DNA of 64,000 nucleotides, taken from positions 62,001-126,000 of the forward strand of contig NW_025939125.1 of NCBI RefSeq assembly GCF_000764305.2. The letters are read 5' to 3'. How positions within the stretch are numbered: position 1 is the first letter of the stretch; the number at the start of each line of letters is the position of its first letter. The position numbers and the translations under genes were made by a program. Below, piece after piece: positions 11,601 to 20,281 of this stretch. The notes below the pieces were generated by a model that had not been told where the DNA came from, did no database searches, and saw only the letters and a program-made list of their open reading frames with translations. This DNA is from Hyalella azteca (taxonomy: Eukaryota > Arthropoda > Malacostraca > Amphipoda > Hyalellidae).

Positions 11601-14600
11601 CTGAGATTTAATTGAATTCGACTGCGAGGCATACGAGATGTCATAGAGGGGGCAAATCAATTGAATATTGATTTGCCCCGGAATATTTTGATATTTTATT
11701 TGCCCCGATATTTGGAATATTTTATTTCACTCTTCCTAATCAAAAGGACCTAAATATTCCAGGAAATATTACAAGGATCTTTTTGGTCAGTTTACTCACT
11801 GCAAAGACAAGCGAAAGAGAGGAAATTATGTTTTATATACTCATCCATAACACTTAATTATAATTTTTTATAAAATAATGCATATCCCATCACAAAGCTT
11901 CCCGTAACTCACCTGAATGGCAGGCCATCCGAAGTAAGGTCATCACCCCAACCACAGTGGAAATCTATCCTAATATTCACATAATAGCGATAGAAAAATA
12001 ATAAATAGCTCGTCCGACATACTGCGTAATACTCAAATAATATTCACAGAAAAATTATTACTCTTACTCACCCTATTACTCACCTAAAAAATATTACTAT
12101 TACTAATGTAAATTACTCACCCCCATTGCGGTGGGTATCTTGAGGGCAAATGAGTACACCCAGATAATTGCGATGTAGACACCCACCACGACGGGGGTGT
12201 TGATTTTCCTGTACAGGTTCATGCAGGACACCGCCACAGCTCTGCACAGCGCAACACAGAACCAGAATGATGAATAATAATTAACTCAGAAAAAATCAGA
12301 GTGGGATTTTTTCATGATGGCGATGACATTTTTGACGTTTTGTGGGTCTTCCTGAACCTGTTTATCCCAGAAAAAGTGCTAGAGTCAAGTGCTGAAAGTG
12401 TATCAATTTAAAGACAAAATGACCCATTAAAATTTTGCTTGTAACTACTGGAAAATACGAACAGTAACTATCACAAATATATATTTTAATACAAACATAT
12501 CTTAATCACACAATCTGTATGAGTGTAATCCTGAATATTATGATTATGCCATACAATTTCTAAGCTGGAATAAAACTGTTATTCATCTAACTTTGTTGAT
12601 GATCTGAAACCTGTGGTTCATTTGCTTCCTTAATTCATCTAAATATTTAGATGGATTCGGAGCACAATTAATTGTATCAAATAATTTATCTCGAAATTGT
12701 TTGCATAGGATTAATTACAGTAATTAATAAATTAATAATCACTTAACTACTGTTCAAATATCAAGAGTTCGTTTAGTATTCCCACACTGTGAAGGTAATA
12801 TCAATTTCAAATATTATATTTTTAGGTTATAAACGTCCTGGCAACTGTTAGTAATTCATAATCGTAGAACCATAAATGCAAGATAATAGTAATTCATAGA
12901 TAAAAATGCAGAATTTTCACTGACATTTCTTCACTATAAAATCATTTCTGAGGAAAATATGCACCAACTTGCCTCATGAGCGCGATGGCGAGGATGGTCT
13001 GGAGTTCGATCTGCGTGAGGGAATACCGCATCACCGCGAAGTAGTTACATGCGCTGTCCGATAACAGGCTTGTGTCTGTGAGCATATAAACAAAATATAT
13101 TCTAAAACAGCAATGAAAGTTATATAAATTAAAAATATATTCATATAATTTTACTATAGATGTTTTTATTACTTAACCTTCACAGCTAAGTAAAGTAGGC
13201 GCTTGTCTACATGCAAATAAAAAGTTCAAATAGATGGTAAAATAGCAATGAAAGAAGAAGACGTTTTAGTGATATTATACTAACGACATTACACATGAGT
13301 CACCAATCAGCAGAAAATACAATAAACTCGCCTCACAGAAATGTACCAACAGAGTAAATTAGAATATAAATGTACTCACTGAAGAGCATGAGGCAGCTGT
13401 ACTGTACTCACTGAAGAGCATGAGGCAGCTGTACTGTACTCACTGAAGAGCATGAGCTGTACTGTACTCACTAAAGAGCATGAGGTAGCTGTACTGTACT
13501 CACTAAAGAGCATGAGGCAGCTGTACCTGTCTCTTATACACATCTAGATGTGTATAAGAGACAGCAGCTGTACTGTACTCACTGAAGAGCATGAGCTGTA
13601 CTGTACTCACTGAAGAGCATGAGGTAGCTGTACTGTACTCACTGAAGAGCATGAGGTAGCTGTACTGTACCTGTCTCTTATACACATCTAGATGTGTATA
13701 AGAGACAGGCTGTACTGTGCTCACTAAAGAGCATGAGGCAGCTGTACTGTACCTGTCTCTTATACACATCTAGATGTGTATAAGAGACAGGTACTGTGCT
13801 CACTAAAGAGCATGAGGCAGCTGTACTGTACTCACTGAAGAGCATGAGCTGTAGCTGTACTGCTGTCTCTTATACACATCTAGATGTGTATAAGAGACAG
13901 GTACTGTACTCACTAAAGAGCATGAGGCAGCTGTACTGTACTCACTGAAGAGCATGAGGCAGCTGTACTGTACTCACTGAAGAGCATGAGGCAGCTGTAC
14001 TGTACTTACTAAAGAGCATGAGGCAGCTGTACTGTACTCACTGAAGAGCATGAGCTGTACTGTACTCACTGAAGAGCATGAGGCAGCTGTACTGTACTCA
14101 CTGAAGAGCATGAGGCAGCTGTACTGTACTCACTGAAGAGCATGAGGTAGCTGTACTGAGCACCAGACAGCGGCAGCACAGACACGCAGAAGAGCAGTTC
14201 CACGACGGCGAGGTTGACGACGAAGGCGGTGGCTGTGGTGCGCAGACTGCGGCTCATCGGGAGCGCTACTATCGTCAGCAGGTTGCCTGCGATCAGTAAA
14301 CATCGTCAGCAGGTTGTCAGCAACCAGTAAATATCGTCAGTAGGTTGTAATCGACCAGTAAATATCGTCAGCAGGAAGCTTGCAACCCCAAAATATCGCC
14401 TGTAACTTGCGTGTGGTCACCACAAGCCACGTCTAAGTTTTGTTAGGAAATGCTTTTTGCCCAATTTGTCAGCAACTTCTTTATTCGTCAAGACTTAGTG
14501 AAATTATCAATTAATCTAATTGGCCATTGTCAAGCCCACACATTGTTTAAATAAAACGTTCACGATACTTTTCAATATTAAAGCGTGACTCAAAAAATTA

Positions 14601-15875
14601 TTTTCTGTGTGAAAAGTGGTCGCTCTTTCATAATTGTAGCCTCTTCTTACAATTTTCTTAGTTTAGTTTCTTACAATTCAAATGGTCGATAGAAGTTTAC
14701 AATAAGACAATAAAAATTTAAGTAATTAATCCCAAGAAATGGTATCAATATATAATAAAGTTTCAGTGTTGCCGAACACAAACACATTAAAGTAAGAAAG
14801 ATGCTCGAGTTTCCCGTGAAATGGGCCGTTCGTTTGTTCAGTATTTCTAGACGTCCATCAAGGATGTTTGCGAACAAGTTTTACGCCAAAACAAATCACG
14901 AATCTGCTTGTTTTCCTCAAAACAAAGACCAGCAAATGGGAGATAGCTTATAGTGACAGTAAAGCCGTATTCTCGTGAACAAAGTCTTCTCACAAGCCCA
15001 TATCTTCTTTGGCCAGGTCGAAGCTTTTCTTGCAGGAAAAGAAACGGAATATTGTAGGACTTAAAAAAAACTGCTCACAGGGGCATAAATATTCGGGTCT
15101 CACCAGGTCCGATTATGCACCTAATTAATTTGTCATGAATAATATAATAATGCGGAGGAAAATTAGTAATAAGAATTCAGAAAATACTGGTCTTCATAAT
15201 GTTAATTATGGAGTTTTGCTGCTAATTATGATATTGGATGTACTATCATGATCATAAAAAATTGCTATAAGTAAATTTGCGTTCTAATTTGGTCGTAAAG
15301 AACGCGACAGAGTCAAAGACGGGTGCAGAAAAGAACTAACAGCAGCCAAACACCATACATGATTTTGGGTTCAAGTTTCAATAATGTATCACTGGTGTTG
15401 AAATTGCGCCAAATTTGCAGGGAAAGGCGAATAAAAATGAAATCAAAATGTATCAAAGGATTCACCAATCTGAATATTGAAAAATTATAAAGATGACAAA
15501 TCTAAAATAAATACATATTTTGTCAAGGCTCTTCAGAATAGTGTGTCGCCTTTAGCGTTATTAATATGACAAGCAAAGCTATGAAGACATCATGTACTAA
15601 CCGACGGCACCAAGAATTGCGATGATGAAGGCACATGCGGCAGTGAAGCCGAGCATGTGGTAGGGAAACTGCGTGCCCATCACTGCCTCTATCATTCCGT
15701 CATCGTCCACATCGGTAGCGTTGATAAGGGACACAGTAGCGTTGAAACTTTTATTAAATTCCGTTGTTTCGCCGCCATCACCGGATGCCCCCGCCTCTTG
15801 TGAGGCGGAAGGGTAGGACTCGAACACCGGTCCGCTCTCGTACAAGTAACTCATAGCTTTTGTAATGTCTGCCAT
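1661..15875 (-). CDS. Class A (rhodopsin-like) GPCR, Moody/Tre1-like, complete, 9 coding exons
   Basis: Joining 15875-15602, 14286-14134, 13075-12973, 12241-12121, 10706-10554, 7944-7861, 6218-6152, 5316-5166 and 2606-1661 gives 2052 nt, 683 residues plus stop, with every junction in phase. Residues 1-70 are extracellular with N-glycosylation sequons at N41, N45 and N52. TM1 is about 71-95 (GN at 92-93), TM2 111-133, TM3 154-176 (C152 before it), TM4 196-213 (W204, P213). Loop 2 has C231 and sequon N226. TM5 is 246-268 (P254), intracellular loop 3 about 269-386, TM6 391-411, TM7 421-443 and the cytoplasmic tail 444-683. The GPCR fold is clear. The closest subfamily I can name from the TM2 and NRQYRDAY segments is Moody/Tre1-type orphan receptors, known in flies for glial barrier and germ-cell migration roles; this is a judgement by eye. 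A melatonin- or GPR84-like receptor is the alternative. Confidence 0.9.
2703..2785. repeat. Palindromic hairpin cluster
   Basis: AGCATATG...ATGCTGA motifs occur three times. The inner part CTTTTATCAGCAT, a four-base spacer, then ATGCTGATAAAAG forms a perfect 13-bp stem. Lies in GPCR intron 8; function unknown. Confidence 0.6.
3642..3803. mobile_element. Inverted-repeat element family A (MITE-like), copy 1
   Basis: About 162 bp. The right end, reverse-complemented, reads TACACTCAGAGAAATGAGG then TTTGTCCAAGTAGC; the left end TACACTGAAAAATTAGTGG is an imperfect mirror. An interior TGATACACCC corresponds to the family core GGGCGTATCA. It has no coding capacity, as expected of a non-autonomous element. 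Confidence 0.6.
5166..5316 (-). CDS. GPCR exon 8: intracellular loop 3, acidic then basic Ser-rich
   Basis: 151 nt, phase 1 to 2, residues 319-368 plus two bases. The acceptor is TTATTGAGCAG|CC and the donor ACATT|GTGAGT. It encodes an acidic stretch (EQDPEPQQEEKEDPAEDG) followed by a basic Ser-rich stretch (SPRRLSSASFKGLKR). GC content is far above the flanking introns. Confidence 0.85.
5317..6151 (-). other. GPCR intron 7
   Basis: Intron made largely of a degenerate 31-bp tandem repeat (5480-5745) plus AT-rich sequence. No other feature recognised. Confidence 0.7.
5480..5745. repeat. Degenerate ~31-bp tandem repeat, about 9 copies
   Basis: A motif like AAATTTCTGGTGAGCAAGGC recurs every 28-33 bases (near 5491, 5524, 5555, 5583, 5613, 5643, 5674, 5703 and 5728) with many substitutions, indicating an old array. 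Confidence 0.7.
6152..6218 (-). CDS. GPCR exon 7: intracellular loop 3
   Basis: 67 nt, phase 0 to 1, residues 297-318 (VKLSSRRVSRATAKKRAPPPDK). The acceptor TTGGCATTGCAG|GTG and donor AAAG|GTAAGC are both good. It is basic, with Ser residues in RxxS-like settings that could be kinase sites in the cytoplasmic loop (inference). Confidence 0.8.
6219..7860 (-). other. GPCR intron 6
   Basis: AT-rich intron holding a young 29-bp minisatellite (6817-6932). Nothing else recognised. Confidence 0.65.
6817..6932. repeat. 29-bp minisatellite, 4 perfect copies
   Basis: Four identical units beginning TCACCGAGGCAATATTCTAC at 6817, 6846, 6875 and 6904. The lack of divergence points to recent expansion, so length is probably variable between individuals. 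Confidence 0.93.
7861..7944 (-). CDS. GPCR exon 6: start of intracellular loop 3
   Basis: 84 nt, phase 0 to 0, residues 269-296, beginning LMRRCRKRIRRLQKR. This is the highly basic segment expected just after TM5, where G proteins contact the receptor. The acceptor (CTTTAAG|CTG) and donor (GCGGCG|GTATTC) are both weak, but the GC-rich stretch, amino-acid content and phase fit. Being a multiple of three with phase 0 on both sides, it could be skipped without a frameshift. Confidence 0.72.
7945..10553 (-). other. GPCR intron 5
   Basis: Contains the exon-5 junction repeats (10378-10560) and a 1.3-kb region bounded by 48-bp inverted repeats (8994-10323). The stretch from 7945 to about 8990 is AT-rich with nothing recognised. 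Confidence 0.65.
8994..10323. mobile_element. 1.33-kb region bounded by 48-bp inverted repeats
   Basis: 8994-9040 (AGGAATTTAAAAGCAAAGAA and on) is repeated in inverse orientation at 10276-10323 almost perfectly, with weaker similarity extending outward. Inside, GTTCAGTGGTGGAC occurs at about 9107 and 9683, and AGACCACCACTGCC, its inverse, at about 9203 and 10107. It lacks a recognisable transposase. This is either a decayed non-autonomous DNA element or a nest of several. Confidence 0.55.
10378..10560. repeat. Tandem repeat of GPCR exon-5 end plus its splice donor
   Basis: A 63-67-bp unit recurs starting near 10411, 10474 and 10541 (GCAAA followed by CTCACCATGA), with a fourth very degenerate partial copy before it. 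Read on the minus strand each carries the end of exon 5 and a donor (ATG|GTGAGC or GTGAGT). Divergence between copies is moderate, so this array is older than the exon-2 one. Confidence 0.8.
10554..10706 (-). CDS. GPCR exon 5: extracellular loop 2 and TM5
   Basis: 153 nt, phase 0 to 0, residues 218-268. The acceptor is TTTTTTTCGCAG|AAA and the donor GTCATG|GTGAGC. It encodes the second extracellular loop with sequon N226-L-T and C231, which is expected to bond with C152, and TM5 with P254. The donor and the last ~20 exon bases recur twice in the intron at 67- and 63-bp spacing. The first position is chosen because the others shift the frame relative to exon 6. Confidence 0.9.
10707..12120 (-). 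other. GPCR intron 4
   Basis: AT-rich intron. Near exon 4 it holds two extra GGTGAGTAA strings (minus strand) at 12064-12072 and 12076-12084. Nothing else recognised. Confidence 0.65.
12121..12241 (-). CDS. GPCR exon 4: end of TM3, loop 2 and TM4
   Basis: 121 nt, phase 2 to 0, residues 177-217. The acceptor is GCTGTGCAG|AGC and the donor ATGGGG|GTGAGT. It carries Arg177 in the position of the DRY arginine, in the context M-R-A, and TM4 with W204 (VGVYIAIIWVYSFALKIPTA) and P213. Two more GGTGAGTAA strings lie 37 and 49 bases further into the intron, so this donor is also repeated, although without exon sequence. Confidence 0.88.
12242..12972 (-). other. GPCR intron 3 (GC-AG)
   Basis: AT-rich intron that starts with GCAAGT and ends GCTGTGCAG on the minus strand. 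No other feature recognised. Confidence 0.65.
12973..13075 (-). CDS. GPCR exon 3: TM3
   Basis: 103 nt, phase 1 to 2, residues 143-176 plus two bases of codon 177. It follows CTCACAG| and carries the conserved loop-1/TM3 cysteine (C152), followed by a Ser/Thr-poor hydrophobic helix ending ILAIALM. Its end is best read as ATGAG|GCAAGT, a GC donor in the strong consensus context of GC-AG introns. This choice joins AG+A to give Arg177 and keeps the frame through exon 4. A GT four bases further on would break the phase. Confidence 0.85.
13527..13564. other. Nextera mate-pair junction adapter, copy 1 (artefact)
   Basis: A perfect 38-bp palindrome made of the 19-bp Tn5 mosaic end CTGTCTCTTATACACATCT followed by its reverse complement. 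This is the known circularisation junction of Nextera mate-pair libraries, not genomic DNA. Confidence 0.97.
13671..13708. other. Nextera mate-pair junction adapter, copy 2 (artefact)
   Basis: Second perfect copy of the same 38-bp double mosaic end, inside the 32-bp array. Confidence 0.97.
13753..13790. other. Nextera mate-pair junction adapter, copy 3 (artefact)
   Basis: Third perfect copy of the 38-bp double mosaic end; flanking repeat units are cut at arbitrary points, as expected for unrelated fragment ends. Confidence 0.97.
13863..13900. other. Nextera mate-pair junction adapter, copy 4 (artefact)
   Basis: Fourth perfect copy of the 38-bp double mosaic end, joined to truncated repeat units on both sides. 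Confidence 0.97.
14134..14286 (-). CDS. GPCR exon 2: end of TM1, loop 1, TM2
   Basis: 153 nt encoding residues 92-142 (phase 1 to 1). The acceptor is GATCGCAG|GCAACC and the donor CTCTTCA|GTGAGT. The core is LRTTATAFVVNLAVVELLF, where the usual TM2 Asp (position 2.50) is Glu. Both edges of this exon lie inside tandem repeats: the last 22 exon bases plus 10 intron bases form the 32-bp unit repeated below 14134, and the acceptor with the first exon bases forms a 31-bp unit repeated above 14286. Reading on past the donor hits a stop at 14066-14068, and extensions of 32 or 64 nt shift the frame, so only the outermost donor preserves the protein. Confidence 0.9.
14271..14400. repeat. 31-bp tandem repeat containing GPCR exon-2 start and 3' splice site, 4-5 copies
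   Basis: ATCGTCAGCAGGTTG starts at 14271 (inside exon 2) and recurs at 14302, 14333 and 14364, with a degenerate unit at 14395: an exact 31-bp period. The first unit holds the true acceptor; two of the others have lost the AG at that position. Confidence 0.88.
14401..15601 (-). other. GPCR intron 1, remainder
   Basis: AT-rich, no feature recognised beyond the 31-bp repeats adjoining exon 2. Confidence 0.6.
15602..15875 (-). CDS. GPCR exon 1: start codon, extracellular N-terminus and most of TM1
   Basis: Coding exon of 274 nt (residues 1-91 plus one base). The ATG sits in a favourable context (ATCAATGG), and an in-frame TAA lies 21 bases upstream, which fixes this as the first possible Met. 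The N-terminal domain is acidic and Ser/Gly-rich, with three N-glycosylation sequons at residues 41-54 and no obvious cleavable signal peptide. The donor reads GTCG|GTTAGT, phase 1, and joins exon 2 to give GAVGNLLTIV at the end of TM1. No repeat flanks this donor, unlike those of exons 2 and 5. A 5' non-coding exon may exist upstream but I could not identify one. Confidence 0.88.
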
Positions 15876-18738
15876 TGATGAACTTTGAATAGTTTAAACT
15901 TGACTATTTTACCAAGTGATACGAGTTATGCCAATGCTTGTGTTAAAATGACATGTTAGCCTAAATATATTCAGTTTATGCACACATTTGAATGATTACA
16001 CACTATATATACATAGATACCAATGCCGGTCCTGCATGGATCTAATCAAGTCTGTGCGCAGCAACATTAAAATTCAAACTATTCAAGTATTGACGGGTTA
16101 CCAAATCCAATTAGTGCATTTACTGTCATGTTTTTGTTACAGTAATAAAAAGAAAAATCCTAGATGAGGCCTAATTTTTCCAACTCAGCCATCAGGACAT
16201 TTGAAACAGTTTTTAAATCTGAAAGACAGAACTACACAGTTAGATTTTGTGTAAGTATTTTCAAAACGTAACTCCAACATCCGCACATCTTCAACAATGT
16301 GGAATTGTTATAGAATAAAGATAATGAATAACTATTTTAGAATAAAAAATTCGCGAATTCGAAAAAAAATTCAATCATCCATCTGATTTAAGTGCAACAC
16401 AGCAAACCAAGGTTTGAAAACATGAAAGATTACTGCAATATATAACGATATCAAATTGATCATTCCATAAACGATTAGTAAATCAATAAAATTAACAAGT
16501 TCCATCATATGTTCATCCGCTCTAAAATTTATACAATATTATATCATAAATTTTGCCAGAAAATAATGTAATTTACTGAGCAGGATAATTCGTGCGATGA
16601 ATGGTTGAGGAATGAAAATGTATAAATAGAGAATTGCTGACACTGAAAAAAAATAATTAAATGATAATATTGAAAGATCAATTTACAAAGACTTCTTAAG
16701 TGCTTCCATGCATCAAGTTCCAGTAAGTTTTCTAGCCAACACTGCGATACTAGACAATGAAATTTAAAAACTAATTTTCCACTATTAAACCAGCTTTATA
16801 AATGAGGTAAAAAAACATCGTGTGTCTGTTAGAAAATTAATTTATGAAAAATCGAATTTATTTTAGTCAATTTCATTATATGGTAAAATATATGTATAAT
16901 TTAATAGAAGAAATAATTGCATTAACTTTCATTAGTTGAATTAAATGGGCACTGAATTCTTACGGTTCGCGCATATTCCAGCATTAACAATTTACACGGT
17001 AATGGTTCAGCCGTCGTTTTTTTTGTATGTATTTTTACATGAAAGTATGTCAATTGATTAGAACTAGAATAATGTTCAACATATAATAATATATAATATA
17101 ATAATGTTCACTATAATAATGTTCAGCCGTCATTTCTTTTAGTGCGATTGAACAAATTATCTGTCTATTCATTAAAACTGGAATATTGTTCAATATATAT
17201 CAACTACAATCACTATTAATTCTCTCATGCACATTGAGCTCTTTTCATTTCAAAACCACACAATTCATGAGAATATGAATACTGAAATAAAAGTCAAAAG
17301 ATTCTTACAACGCAAATGATTTCATTAGTAAAACGTACTATACCACTAACTTCACGGGAAAAAAATTAGCGCCAGAGGCCAGACAGATTTTTTTTTCTAA
17401 CTTGCAAGCGACCGGAGCGTTTCATTAAACATTTCATGTATTGGCACTCCACACCAAACGATACTAGAGGGAGAAATTCAGGCATTCACATCACAGCACA
17501 TTGCTCGAGGCCCAATGCAATTATGCTAATTTTTCACAGCAACACCAATTAATTTTTAAGGTACATCCGGGGGCAATTTCAATGTTAATGGTTTGTACAA
17601 TGAATAAGAAGTGAGGCGGCAATACTCAGTAATTAACTGACATGTGCAATAAGGTAATTAGAACAACTCAGTCAGTTTAGGAGACGTTGCGCATTTGTTA
17701 AAGTTACACCTAAAAAGCTCGGAACTAAGATCATTTTTTATTTCCCTTTTTCTCTATCCAGCTTTTCAGTTTTTCAGGATCATTTTTATATTGACAAGCG
17801 ACTAAATCAAGGGTCCAAAAAGAGACCAGATATAGACCCCTGGGGTCGAGGACATAACAAAAAGGGTCGATAAATTCAAAGGGGTCAGCAATGGGTCGAT
17901 TAAGGGAAACACTTAACGTTCAGCATATACAAGTGAATTTTTTCCATTATTACCTTATACCAGTGAAGACTACTTATTTCTTTTAATGTATGTCTCAAAA
18001 GTGCATAACATAGTGGTGTGCATAACATGAGATTCGTTTGATTCAAGATTTTTCTTTTTATTTGGCAGATGAGAATGAATGTCAAATAATAGTTCCAATG
18101 AAGTCAATAATGGCTTCATATTTCATTCCTATTTTCGCATATGTATATATGAAGAGGGTTCATATAAATACAAATATCCTATAAAAAGGTGGACTGGTAA
18201 AAGTTTCCGTCCTAAATAGACCACCAAAAAATAAGATAATTTAATATATAATTGCTTTCATCTTTACTATTAATAATAATTATCGTAATGGGCAACCTTC
18301 ATAGTGAGTGCAATTACAACATGAGAGCATTTATGGCCAATTTTTGAGATTGCATCATAAGAATAATTCTCAGTAACAAGTTTGTAGTTGAGTAGCGAAT
18401 TGTTAACGAACATATAAAACAAAGATACAAATAAATTAAAACTTTTGAACGAACGTCAGTCACTGAAAGTGAAAACTGAAGTCTACGTCAGATAAAATAA
18501 CAAATAAATTGATTTGTGAGAGAAGACAACAATGAGTTATTTTGGTCGGTCGGCGTGCGGAAGGTATTGGAGGGGCCGCCGAAAATTCGACCATAATTTT
18601 AAGCGCGGCATGGCGGGGCGAAAAACAGCAATGACAGCTCAGGCATATAAGAAACATGGCCGGACTTGCAAAGATAACAGGCATTTAGCGCTGCCTTCAT
18701 GAACAAACAAATGCCTTCACCTCGTATTTTGCTGCCGA

Positions 18739-18920
18739 TCGTATTTTTATAAATACAATGTTCCATTTATTACTTATTACTCGAATATATCGTATTTTTA
18801 TAAGTACAATGTTCCATCTATTAGTTATTACTCGAATATATCGTATTTTTATAAATACAATGTTCCATCTATTACTTATTGATCGAATATCTATTACTTA
18901 TTGCTCGAATATATATGTCT
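18739..18920. repeat. 51-bp tandem repeat, about 3.5 copies
   Basis: CGTATTTTTATAA followed by TACAATGTTCCAT starts at 18740, 18791 and 18842, with a shortened fourth unit. The period is 51 bp with few substitutions. Confidence 0.85.
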
Positions 18921-19988
18921 TTACACTCCTTATTTCTGAGAACACGCAACATTTAATACCAACTTACTAGAATACTTTACGCAGACAAGCTATTAACTTG
19001 AAAGACAATCCACTCAATCTGTGCAAGTTTCTTGAGTAAAATATTAATGTTCAATATAAGGCTGAATAAACTCGTATACCACTGAATTCGAAGTGAATAT
19101 GCTATTCTACCGCGCATTTACTTCATTGTTATCAGTTGACAGTTAAGACAGATTTTAATTAATAAATAATGAATTCTGAATAAACGAACAATTAGCAGAA
19201 CACCCTTGACTGCATGCAAATTTCATTATTTGCATACAAAAACGACGCATGAAACACTATGTAATAAATACAAAATTTAATAAATACTTATTCACTCTCC
19301 ACGTGATTTAAAATGAAGATAAATTACTGCCATGCAGCGTGCGTGCAGAGCTTGCAGTTGGTAAACTGTACGTGACAGAACGAGGGCAAGCGCGAACTAT
19401 CCTGACATGCAGTGAAGTGCCAAAAACCTCAGTGCCACCACGAAATAACTTAATCACTGCAACTGCGAAAAGCTTAATGAGTGCCACCGCGAAATAAATT
19501 AATCATTGCCACTGCGAAATGCTAAATCACTGCCACTGCGAAATAATCAGTTTCACTTAATCAGAGAATTAAATAAAATCATAATTAAAATAAATTATAG
19601 ACCTGCCCCGGCAGCCTTTCAGAGTGGGCTTATATACATAAGCCCACCCTAGCCTCTTCACCACTTGAATTACAAAACTGTCATTGTATTGGGGTAAAAA
19701 CTTTCATACTTACACTAGAACTGATCGTTATTCCGCAAAAACAAAATCTATTGTTGGTGATGATGACGATGAGTCATTATTGATGATGAGAATAATAGAC
19801 GAAATCGAACCTGTGTCACATGTTCACTAGAACTGATCATCGTTACACAAAAACAGCGATTCCTATACTTCAGAGAATAACGGTCACGCTTCATTGCTCG
19901 TATCGGAATACCGAGAAAGCGTTACAAAAATAACCAGTAAGTAACACGTCAGGAATTAATTAGACGCTTCTGAGAACGTGAGAATTGG

Positions 19989-20281
19989 TGTTACAGTTAC
20001 ATTAATGTTACAGTTACATTGCTGTTATAGTTACATTACTGTTAAAATACATTTGGGTTACAGTTACATTAGTGTTACAGTTACATTACTGTTACAGTAA
20101 CATTACTGTTACAATTACATTGCTGTTATAGTTACATTACTGTTAAAGTACATTTGGGTTACAGTTACATTAGTGTTACAGTGACATTAGTGTTACAGTT
20201 ACACTAGTGTTACAGTTACATTAGTGTTACAATTGCATTACTGCTACAGTTACATTAGAGTTACAGTTGCATTAGTGTTGC
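19989..20281. repeat. 17-bp tandem repeat with ~101-bp higher-order unit
   Basis: Units like GTTACAGTTACATTACT repeat about 17 times. A variant block beginning GCTGTTATAGTTACATT recurs at 20021 and 20122, so six units were duplicated together. Confidence 0.88.

Larger units (their letters stand above)
13374..14153. repeat. 32-bp minisatellite carrying GPCR exon-2 end and 5' splice site, about 19 copies
   Basis: Units of 32 bp, or 28 bp where GCAG or GTAG is missing, repeat from 13374 up to the exon. On the minus strand each contains CATGCTCTTCAGTGAGTACA, i.e. the exon-2 end joined to its donor. Copies are nearly identical, showing recent expansion. Four synthetic adapter sequences interrupt the array, so copy number and order are unreliable. 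Confidence 0.93.

Noticed and set aside
11890..11950. Possible extra exon with ACTCACCTGAATGGCAGGCC in GPCR intron 4
   Set aside because: A donor-like string is present, but no in-phase acceptor or receptor-like peptide; exons 4 and 5 already join perfectly.
13503..13769. 88-codon open frame across the exon-2 array
   Set aside because: It is translated adapter and minisatellite sequence, containing the known contaminant peptides from Nextera junctions; not a gene.
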